From positions 1-52,276 of the forward strand of contig JAMCVZ010000025.1 in assembly GCA_023476565.1 (NCBI GenBank): DNA of 52,276 nt. The letters run 5' to 3'. Within the stretch, counting starts at the first letter, position 1; each line of letters opens with the position of its first letter. This document shows, piece after piece, positions 1 through 6,782 of the stretch. A model generated the notes under the pieces. The model saw only the letters and a list, made by a program, of their open reading frames with translations, was not told the origin of the DNA and searched no databases. Source of the stretch: Nitrospirota bacterium. Lineage in GTDB: Bacteria; Nitrospirota; Thermodesulfovibrionia; Thermodesulfovibrionales; Dissulfurispiraceae. A program made the position numbers and the translations under genes.

Positions 1-17
1 GGTTTCATTATACGAGA

Positions 18-965
18 TTAACACCCGCAGTTTTCCTCTACGGAAATGTTGAGCTGCGCAGTGGCCTTCTGCCCGTTTTCGTCTTCAACCTGGACAATAA
101 CTACATAGACTCCCTGGGTAAAAGTATGCTGGGCCTCTTTCCCCGATGCGCTTTCGCCATCTCCAAAACTCCAGTTGATCGACTTTACCCTGCCGCTGCC
201 GCCTTTTGTGAGCGCCTTGAACTTTACGGTATAGGGAGCGTTTCCTCTCCTGTTCATCACTCCGCCGATCCTTATGCCAAGCGGTCCTCCCGTGGATGAG
301 GTCTCTTCTTCAACCAGCAGGCTTCCTCCCAGTCTCTTTGAGGTTTTGCCCAGAGACTCTCTTATCTTTTCGGGCATCGGAGCAGGGTTTTCGGGTTTTG
401 TCCCAGCCTTCAGGACCACCTGCTGGCCGTCCTCTATTCTTACTTTCCGGGTATCCATATCAACGATCAATACCCCGAGAAGAGACCAGATGGTGTATTT
501 CTTTTCACCCTCGTCGTATTTGAACGCAAACTCGGCGCCCTGCGTCATCACCGAAATGCCCCCTGCGTTTATTTCAAAGTGACTGAACAGGTTCTCCGGG
601 ACCTGGGCCTTCACAAACACGCGTCCCTTTTCGAGAGTGAGCAATGACTTCTCCAGCTTTCTGTCGCCCTCATACATGACCCCCCGCAATACGAGGGTCG
701 TTTCCGGGTAGACTTCCACCATGCTCCCGTTCGACCATGTGAGCAGGGCTGCAGAATTCGCCCCGGCTGCGATTTTTTCATCCCTCTGCACAATGTCCCC
801 CTCTTTGAGCGGAACACCGTTTTTCGTCACATTACCGTCCACGCGCGACGCCCTCACCACGGATGCATCGTCCGCACGGGCAGGCACGGCCCCGGCTGTC
901 AGCATGAACAAGATAGAACAGATAACGACACTCAAAATCAAAACTTTTTCCATTGCATGCTTCAC
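18..965 (-). CDS. Secreted FecR-domain protein with C-terminal PKD domain
   Basis: This 315-residue protein has an N-terminal signal peptide (hydrophobic residues about 8-30, ending in ARA), a FecR domain (about residues 35-190, with the AALLTWSNGSMVEVYPET and GRVFVKAQVPE blocks typical of that fold) and a PKD domain at about 235-310 with the motif SFGDGE. The GTG start at 965 is chosen because GGAGG lies 9 nt upstream; an ATG four codons in is the alternative. FecR domains are best known from sigma/anti-sigma sensing, but there is no membrane anchor or cytoplasmic part here, so a periplasmic or surface binding role is more likely. It is the last gene seen of the long respiratory operon, 113 nt after the small PKD gene. 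Its partner is unknown. Confidence 0.75.
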   Translation of the reverse strand: MKHAMEKVLILSVVICSILFMLTAGAVPARADDASVVRASRVDGNVTKNGVPLKEGDIVQRDEKIAAGANSAALLTWSNGSMVEVYPETTLVLRGVMYEGDRKLEKSLLTLEKGRVFVKAQVPENLFSHFEINAGGISVMTQGAEFAFKYDEGEKKYTIWSLLGVLIVDMDTRKVRIEDGQQVVLKAGTKPENPAPMPEKIRESLGKTSKRLGGSLLVEEETSSTGGPLGIRIGGVMNRRGNAPYTVKFKALTKGGSGRVKSINWSFGDGESASGKEAQHTFTQGVYVVIVQVEDENGQKATAQLNISVEENCGC

Positions 966-1078
966 TTTTTACGACCTCCTTAATAATGGGCAGGCAAAAG
1001 GAAGGGATCACCGTACCCTATGCTTTCAGCCTGCTGCTACTCATGATCTCCTTCAGCCCGAAGGGAACAGGACGATGA

Positions 1079-1411
1079 TCAGCCGGGAGAGACCGCATCA
1101 ATGGTGACGCTCGCGGTATAGACCTTTCCTGTCTTTTCGGTGACTTCCAGCAGCAGGTTGAATTTTCCGACGTCATAATAATGGGGCTTAGGAACCATCT
1201 CCTCACTCTCATTGCCGTCTCCGAAATACCACATGAACTTCAGCGGCTCCTTAAGGTTGTTCACCTTCGGCTCTATATGAACCCACATGGGGCCTTTTCC
1301 CGTTTTCGGGGCAGCGACAATTTCGATGCCGGCCGCCTTCTCCCCCGCATAACCGGCCGCTGCAACGACAAGCAGCGCGAAAACAAGAGCACTGCGGAGC
1401 TTAAAACTCAA
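1079..1411 (-). CDS. Small secreted PKD-domain protein
   Basis: A 110-residue protein made of a signal peptide (RSALVFALLVVAAAGYAG) and one PKD-like beta-sandwich with the motif WYFGDGNE followed by HYYDVGKFNLLLEV. The start is taken as TTG at 1411, because GGGAG lies just upstream and this gives a clean signal peptide; longer readings run into the body of the preceding gene. It overlaps the stop of the porin-like gene by 11 nt, suggesting translational coupling. PKD domains usually mediate protein-protein or carbohydrate contacts outside the cytoplasm. Together with the FecR-PKD protein downstream it gives the operon two PKD proteins, perhaps a structural accessory of the porin or the cytochromes. 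The function is inferred only. Confidence 0.7.
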   Translation of the reverse strand: MSFKLRSALVFALLVVAAAGYAGEKAAGIEIVAAPKTGKGPMWVHIEPKVNNLKEPLKFMWYFGDGNESEEMVPKPHYYDVGKFNLLLEVTEKTGKVYTASVTIDAVSPG

Positions 1412-3170
1412 ATTCCGCTCCCAGCACAAACTCTGATGCGGGGTCCGCCCTTTGTCCGTTCGCCTGCCGGTACACATCACCCGGGATAAAATATCCCATC
1501 TCCGTAAAGCCCCTCAAACGCTTGTAGATCGGGAAATCGAGATTCAGATCCAGCTCCCATCCGATATCCCTCGTCTTTTCGGTAGTCGTGGACGCACCCA
1601 CGCTCCAGTCCCTTACAGGGCCCCTTCCTTTATACACGCTTTCAGTTGTCCACAGTTTGGCCAGCGCCGCAGTCGTCTTCAGCATCCTTACGGGCTCGAA
1701 GCTCGTAATCGCCCTGATAAAGGTGACATTAGCAAGATTGCTGTCCGCCAGAAAATATCCGGCCCTTAAATCCTGGCTGAAGATATTCCCGAATTTCCTG
1801 CGGTCCTTGCAAAGGAACAGCCCGGTGAAATCTTTTGCGTCTCCTGTGCCGGATATCTTTTCTTCCGCGGTATTCCCGGACCCGCGGCCTAATTCAAGTC
1901 CGACAGAAGGATTTCTCAGCGGAACGAGCTTCTGGAGGCTGTAATCCCCCCTCAGCATGAGGGCATATGCCTTGTAGTCACGCTCTTTTGTATAAGAGCC
2001 CGTCAGATAGACGAAATCCCCGGTGTAAGAAAGCCTGCCGCTCTTGCCAGATAACGCTGTGCCTATCCACAGGGGTTCAAATCCCCCGTCCCGGGGTGTC
2101 GTGTTCGGATTGTAATCCTTATCGAGGTTGAGGTCGGGATTACCGAACCTGCCCCTGTCAACTACCTTGAATATGTACGGCGAAATAACAAGATCCCTGC
2201 CGGGCCTGATATCAAAGCTGAGCAGAAAGGCATCCAGCTTATTTGCAGCGCCGAGCAGCGAGCTGCTCCTGTTCCCCACTCCCGGCGGGTAGGTGATGCC
2301 GTTATAGTTTGCAAACCCGCCTGCGTTCGCGATATAGGCCAGGGACCCTGAGACCACGCCGATATTTGTCTTCCCGAAGGGATAGGTGATCTTCAAGGAG
2401 TCGACAGGGCCTTCAAGCACAATACCCCCGTTTCCGAGCATCATATTCTGCCTTCCCGCCTTGACCACAAAATTGCCGGTGTACTGGACGTAAAGCTCCC
2501 TGAGAAGGGTAGAGGTTACTGTGAAAAATTCTCCCCACCTCTCGAGTGTCCCCTGGCTGTCCTCCTTCCAGTCGAACACGAAATTGCCTTTATCAAAAAG
2601 GATCACCGAACTGAGCGGGCCGTACTGCGCATCGAGCTTCAGTTGAACCCTCTGGTCGAAAAACGCGGAATTGTCGAACTGCCAGAACTGCGAAGGGTTG
2701 TTGAGATTGAGGTTGTTCCTCGAGTTGAAGCGGACTTTATATTTCCCGGAGAAGTCGAGTTTCACCCTGTCGGATTCCTCTTCAGCCTCCTTCGCTGCCT
2801 TTGCCTCCAGCCTCCTCTTCCATGTCTCGACCTCCGTGAGCCTGCGTCGTGCTTCCTCGTCCCTGCCTTTCACGGATTCCGCTCCCGCAGCAGGCTCGCC
2901 CCACTCATCTCCTCCAGCCGTAGCAGGGGCAGGTTTCGGGGCGCTGACGGAAACCTCGGGTTTCTTCCCTTCCAAAAGAGTTTTAATAACCGACTCGAGG
3001 TCCGACACCCTCTTCTCAAGCTTCTGTATATAGTCCCGCGTGTCCTCCTGTCCCGACGGCAAAGAGGGCCTTTCCTTTCCGTCGCCGCCTGCCGCTTCTG
3101 TTTGGTCAAAGGGAGCAAAGAGAAAGATACCGAGCACAAGAGGGGCAAAAAATTTATGAATCATATTCAT
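1401..3170 (-). CDS. Outer-membrane porin-like beta-barrel with N-terminal coiled coil
   Basis: This 589-residue protein has a signal peptide (about 1-27), a short coiled coil (about 45-68, DYIQKLEKRVSDLESVIKTL), a Pro/Ala-rich linker, a second charged helix (about 105-140) and then about 440 residues of alternating aromatic/polar strands ending in EFEF. A terminal Phe after a strand is the usual outer-membrane barrel insertion signal, and the coiled coil resembles trimerising or peptidoglycan-anchoring segments of large porins. ATG 3170 is preceded by GGAGG. It lies between the dihaem cytochrome and the small PKD gene, so it may admit substrate or product for the periplasmic oxidoreductase, or form part of an electron conduit. 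No haem motif is present in it. The exact porin family is not recognised. Confidence 0.7.
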   Translation of the reverse strand: MNMIHKFFAPLVLGIFLFAPFDQTEAAGGDGKERPSLPSGQEDTRDYIQKLEKRVSDLESVIKTLLEGKKPEVSVSAPKPAPATAGGDEWGEPAAGAESVKGRDEEARRRLTEVETWKRRLEAKAAKEAEEESDRVKLDFSGKYKVRFNSRNNLNLNNPSQFWQFDNSAFFDQRVQLKLDAQYGPLSSVILFDKGNFVFDWKEDSQGTLERWGEFFTVTSTLLRELYVQYTGNFVVKAGRQNMMLGNGGIVLEGPVDSLKITYPFGKTNIGVVSGSLAYIANAGGFANYNGITYPPGVGNRSSSLLGAANKLDAFLLSFDIRPGRDLVISPYIFKVVDRGRFGNPDLNLDKDYNPNTTPRDGGFEPLWIGTALSGKSGRLSYTGDFVYLTGSYTKERDYKAYALMLRGDYSLQKLVPLRNPSVGLELGRGSGNTAEEKISGTGDAKDFTGLFLCKDRRKFGNIFSQDLRAGYFLADSNLANVTFIRAITSFEPVRMLKTTAALAKLWTTESVYKGRGPVRDWSVGASTTTEKTRDIGWELDLNLDFPIYKRLRGFTEMGYFIPGDVYRQANGQRADPASEFVLGAEFEF

Positions 3171-3190
3171 TTCTTCAATACCTCCGGCGA

Positions 3191-4150
3191 CTACTCATGC
3201 GTATGTTTATGCTTCCCGCTCTCTGCTCCGTAGAACATGGGGATCTCTTTTATCTTTCCATCCCTGCCCGTTATCTTATCGACCTTTCTATCGCTGCTAT
3301 GGCACTCTATACAGACGAGTCTTTTCAGCAACGGCTTGAAGGTGTAAGGGGCTTCGGGATGCACCGCGATAAGATAGGGGTTCATCTCGTCGGGGTTGCT
3401 TCTTTGTATATAGTTCTTCAGGGGCCCGTAGGGTTCGATCCTGGACCTCTTCATCTTATTTGCCATTGCAATGCACTCATCCATCGTCTTTCCGCCTGCA
3501 ACCGCCGCAGAGAAGCAATCCATTACGTCTCCTTCGCTGACCGCGGTTTGAGCGGGCTCTTTCGTATTTTCATTTGCCTCCTGCTTGTATGACTCATGGC
3601 ATGTAATACAGGTGATCTGCTTGAGCTCCGCGCCTTTCTTCTTTCGTGAAGTCTGGGGGAACAGGTCGTTGATTATGCCCCTGTTGAGCCATTTCAGGTC
3701 CTCAGGATTTTGGGTCTTTTTGTAATACGCTTCCCTTTCCTTTGTCTCACGGCTGAAATTTATGCTGCTCCTGGTCCGAGAGCCGACGGTTTCATCAGCA
3801 AGGAGCCTGTTTAGTTCGTCGACAACAGCAGTTTTGTCATCTTCGGTTAATGCCCCGGGCTTAATACCACCTAACAGCATGCGGGCTTCCGGGCCCAGCA
3901 GGGCCTGGAAAGGCGGGGCCTGAAGCCTGCCCTGGAGGGAGCGTACAAATTCCGGCCAGTTCCTGATTTCATTCGCAGAGAAGTCGGGAGTCCTCTGGCT
4001 CATGACCGACAGGTGCAGGGTATGAGGATGAGGATACTTTTTCCCCTGTGCTGATACGGCTTCCTCTGCCCGCGCTGAACTAAAGAGACCCAGCATTATC
4101 GCCAAAGCTAACGGAGCCGCTACTAAAGGCTTCAGTTGACCGCTTCGCAT
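3191..4150 (-). CDS. Periplasmic dihaem cytochrome c
   Basis: The 319-residue product has a signal peptide (LKPLVAAPLALAIMLGLFSS followed by ARA) and two c-type haem motifs, CITCH in the middle and CIECH near the C terminus; the end is His-rich (KHKHTHE). The ATG at 4150 is chosen because GGAGGGAGAG lies directly upstream; a longer reading would extend 20 codons into the chaperone gene. It overlaps the end of the TorD-like gene by 19 nt and precedes the porin-like gene by 20 nt. The long stretch between the signal peptide and the first haem is not recognised and may be a partner-binding domain. By context it would carry electrons in the periplasm between the molybdoenzyme complex and another redox partner. 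Confidence 0.8.
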   Translation of the reverse strand: MRSGQLKPLVAAPLALAIMLGLFSSARAEEAVSAQGKKYPHPHTLHLSVMSQRTPDFSANEIRNWPEFVRSLQGRLQAPPFQALLGPEARMLLGGIKPGALTEDDKTAVVDELNRLLADETVGSRTRSSINFSRETKEREAYYKKTQNPEDLKWLNRGIINDLFPQTSRKKKGAELKQITCITCHESYKQEANENTKEPAQTAVSEGDVMDCFSAAVAGGKTMDECIAMANKMKRSRIEPYGPLKNYIQRSNPDEMNPYLIAVHPEAPYTFKPLLKRLVCIECHSSDRKVDKITGRDGKIKEIPMFYGAESGKHKHTHE

Positions 4151-4824
4151 ATATTCTCTCCCTCCCTGCACACTTTTGCATAAAGTCCTGCAATGTATTC
4201 CTCTTCGCATCTCAGGAATTCCATAATGAAATGCGCAATGGCCTTATAAAATCCATATGTTGCGTGTCCGGTAATCTCTTCACAGCATTGATACGCCCAC
4301 TTTGAGAGATGCTCTTCCAGAAAGGTTTTCTGAAATTCAATGCACGTGCGCAGAGAGGACTGTTCGGCGTTTTCCCGCAGCTTTTTTTCCATCGCGCAGA
4401 GAAACCCCATAAACTCAAGCTCCATTCCTATATGATCGGGCATCTCGATGCAGTCATCGAGAACAGCCGCTCCTGCATTTTCATAAAACTGCCGGACGCC
4501 GACCGTTATCCTGCCGCCGAGCCGTTTCTCCCGGTCGAGATATACTGCCTCATGGGGGAGAACGCCGGACGGAAGAACAAACAGGGCGGCATGCTCGGCC
4601 TCCAGTTCATCTTTTATGTTCGTGATCCTTTCCGCCTGTTCGACGAATTCCGGCAGCCAGCGGAGGTCGGCCCTTCCTTCGCCGTTTTCCTGGAGCGCCG
4701 AAAGGATGCTCCTGTCCTTTATCATATCGACCAGTGAATCTGACGGGGGCTTGAGGCAGAGGTTTGCAAAAAATCTGTAGGTCCCCTCCCGGTCTCCCGC
4801 TGCGCTTATTTCACTTTCTCCCAC
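4132..4824 (-). CDS. TorD/DmsD-family molybdoenzyme chaperone
   Basis: A 230-residue all-helical protein of the TorD/NarJ-like family: it has the EAEHAALFVLPSGVLPHEAVYLD block and the signature PDHIGMELEFMGFL with conserved acidic and aromatic residues. Such chaperones bind the Tat signal of a molybdoenzyme, hold it until cofactor is inserted and then release it for export. GTG 4824 is preferred because AGGAGG (4831-4836) lies 6 nt upstream; the first ATG at 4839 has no ribosome site, and that AGGAGG would fall inside its own coding sequence. It slightly overlaps the dihaem gene. The partner is almost certainly the 980-residue molybdopterin subunit of the same operon, whose RR Tat signal it would recognise. 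Its presence argues that the catalytic subunit really carries Mo/W cofactor. Confidence 0.88.
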   Translation of the reverse strand: MGESEISAAGDREGTYRFFANLCLKPPSDSLVDMIKDRSILSALQENGEGRADLRWLPEFVEQAERITNIKDELEAEHAALFVLPSGVLPHEAVYLDREKRLGGRITVGVRQFYENAGAAVLDDCIEMPDHIGMELEFMGFLCAMEKKLRENAEQSSLRTCIEFQKTFLEEHLSKWAYQCCEEITGHATYGFYKAIAHFIMEFLRCEEEYIAGLYAKVCREGENICEAVN

Positions 4825-4835
4825 TGTTAACCTCC

Positions 4836-6050
4836 TCATTTCATGAACCCGTTTTGAATGAATGCCATCTGCTTCTTATGTCTGTCTATACAGAGGGGGC
4901 ATATACCGGGCGGCAGCCCCGGAGGGACGCCCTCGGAAGACTGACGGCTTCCCATAGACTGAACAAAATCCATGCGGCATAGGGAACATTGCTTTCTTTC
5001 GGCCTCAAAAACGCGAAGCTCCTTATCTTCAAGGAGATGGTTCAGCCTTGCCGTCTCTCCGGTACTTATCGCCTTTGGCATGCAGGTTTCAGCGCAAACC
5101 CGGCAGTTGGTGCATAACGAGGGCCTGAAGCTCAAACAGAACTGTTCCTCGCTCCACCCTTGAGTTAATGCCCCTGTCGGGCAAAGAGTCGCACAGACGC
5201 CGCACGCAGTACAGTGAGACGACACCGTGATCTCCGCGAGACTAACCTCCCCTGGCGGCACACATACCTCTTTCACGGGAGCAAATTCCCCAAGCGCCTG
5301 TATGAGGAGCATCCTTTTGGAATTACCGGGCCTTTTGCTGATAGCCTCTAAAAAACTCTGTTCCCTCGCATCCCCCCCGGCGCTTATTTCAGGGAGCGAG
5401 GTTGCTGCTACTGCTGCTGCTTTTGTCCTCAAGGCAGAAAAAAACTCCCGCCTCGACACCGCCTTCTCCGGCCTCTTTACCGGCGGTTGAAGCGGCATCC
5501 TCCGGATTGCGAGCCTTTCCCTTTCTATATTCACCATTTCATAGAGGGCAAATACGCGATTTAAAAGCTTGTCTATATGGAGTGAGGCTTTTGAATTAGG
5601 ACACTCTGCGCAATCCGGCCGTATTATATCTATCCCCGCAAAACCTGTCCTTACCGGCTCAACCAGGAGCGCCTCGGTAAGGCGGCCGAGACAGGGCACC
5701 AGGAGATCAGCCTTCCCGTCCCCCCGCTCACAGGAAATGCGAAGCACTTTTCCCTCTCCCCTGCTGTTTCTTCCTGCAGCCTCTCTTATCTCTCCGATAA
5801 TTCTCTCGTCATCCCGTTCCTTGACCTGGAAGACGCCGTTCGGGCAGACGGAAGAGCATATCCCGCACTCGATACAGGCGCCGGTAATCTCGGCGCCTCT
5901 GTCCGAGATGCTGATCGCGCCGGCAGGACATGTGTCGGCACACATCGAACAGCCTGATTTCGGGGTCCGGAAACGCGAGCATAAAGGCGCTTCGATGTGC
6001 AGGTTGTGACCGGTAATTATTTGATCTGTGACTTTTTCGGCAATTCCCAT
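4836..6050 (-). CDS. Multi-cluster [4Fe-4S] ferredoxin-type protein (404 aa)
   Basis: This cytoplasmic-looking protein (no signal peptide) has two pairs of cluster motifs. The N-terminal pair is at about residues 24-69 (C24, C34-x2-C37-x3-C41, then C59-x2-C62-x2-C65-x3-CP). The C-terminal pair is around 280-335 (CTACGVCATLCPTGA and CTNCRVCAETCMP). There are also a central CAECPNSK segment and a C-terminal CSLC...CPLC pair resembling a zinc ribbon or rubredoxin-like knuckle. ATG 6050 has AGAGG upstream. It sits between the small ferredoxin subunit and the TorD-like chaperone. It could pass electrons on the cytoplasmic side or help mature the molybdoenzyme; ferredoxins of this build are often found beside TorD-like genes, but I cannot name the family. 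The gene order supports co-function with the complex. Confidence 0.78.
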   Translation of the reverse strand: MGIAEKVTDQIITGHNLHIEAPLCSRFRTPKSGCSMCADTCPAGAISISDRGAEITGACIECGICSSVCPNGVFQVKERDDERIIGEIREAAGRNSRGEGKVLRISCERGDGKADLLVPCLGRLTEALLVEPVRTGFAGIDIIRPDCAECPNSKASLHIDKLLNRVFALYEMVNIERERLAIRRMPLQPPVKRPEKAVSRREFFSALRTKAAAVAATSLPEISAGGDAREQSFLEAISKRPGNSKRMLLIQALGEFAPVKEVCVPPGEVSLAEITVSSHCTACGVCATLCPTGALTQGWSEEQFCLSFRPSLCTNCRVCAETCMPKAISTGETARLNHLLEDKELRVFEAERKQCSLCRMDFVQSMGSRQSSEGVPPGLPPGICPLCIDRHKKQMAFIQNGFMK

Positions 6051-6134
6051 GTTTATACCTCTTAATTCAGCTATTAGTGTCAGCCAATCATCTTTATCTG
6101 AAAACTGACTGCTGATGGCTGAAGGCCAAAAAAT

Positions 6135-6761
6135 TTACTTCGTGTATATCACCGACGGGTCCGTGGTCGTCTTTCCACCGATAAACCCTACAGAGACCCT
6201 TTCGGCCCTCTTTTCCCTGATAAGCCTTGTAAGATCATTCACTTCACCGAAGAACCGCGTCCTCGCTATGCAGGTATCGACACAGGCGGGACGGAGCCCT
6301 TTTTCCAACCTATGCACACATAGAATGCATTTTTCCATCACTTTGGCCTCTGCATTGAACTGTGGATGACCGTAAGGGCATGCCCATGCGCAATACCTGC
6401 ACCCGATGCACTTATCCTTGTTGATAAGAACTATCCCGTCCTCTTTTCTCTTTGTGATTGCCCCGACCGGGCAAGCCGCCATACAGGCCGGCCTTCCTCA
6501 ATGCATACAGGGCATGGGAACAAAATAGACCCTCACCTCAGGCTTCTCCTTCGGGTCCTTGAATTCTCCCACTTCGATCTCGACCACGCGATTGTAATCA
6601 ACTCCTACAGGCGTATTGTTCTCCGCCTTGCACGCCATAGTGCATGCACTGCACCCGACGCAATATTCAAGGTCTACCCACAGGGTATATTGCTTTGGTC
6701 CTTTTTTCGCCATACTTGCCTGCAGTGTTTCATCTGATATGAATGCTCCTCTTTCCGGCAT
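6135..6761 (-). CDS. DmsB/NrfC-type [4Fe-4S] subunit with in-frame TGA at a cluster cysteine
   Basis: Read through one TGA (6498-6500), this is a 208-residue electron-transfer subunit with four standard cluster motifs: C34/C37/C40/C44; C85-M-H-[TGA88]-x4-C93-x3-C97-P; C118/C121/C124/C128; and C145/C148/C160/C164. The frame is unbroken on both sides. The TGA falls exactly where the family has the second Cys of CxxC; the other ferredoxin subunit of this operon has CQQC at the same place. If TGA were a stop, only an 87-residue one-cluster fragment would be made. Options are a selenocysteine codon, a fresh nonsense mutation (one base from TGC or TGT) or an assembly error. ATG 6761 has AAGGAG 6 nt upstream. 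The protein should bind the catalytic subunit encoded just before it and carry electrons to or from its N-terminal cluster. Confidence 0.8.
6458..6474 (-). other. Hairpin 23 nt after the in-frame TGA (weak SECIS candidate)
   Basis: On the minus strand the bases fold as TTGCCC-GGTCG-GGGCAA, a perfect 6-bp stem with a five-base loop that begins with G. The loop starts 29 nt after the TGA, which is compatible with bacterial SECIS geometry as I remember it (loop roughly 16-37 nt away, G near the loop start). Caution is needed: the stem is made by the codons for the conserved CPVGA motif. A similar hairpin (TGCCC-GACAG-GGGCA, 5169-5183) occurs at a CPTGA motif in the neighbouring ferredoxin gene, where there is no TGA. 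The structure alone therefore proves little. Confidence 0.3.
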
Positions 6762-6782
6762 GTTATGCTCCTTTCCGTTTTT

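Noticed and set aside
6498-6761. An 87-residue single-cluster ferredoxin ending at the TGA
   Set aside because: The frame and all four cluster motifs continue past the TGA, so the short product is not a natural protein of this family.
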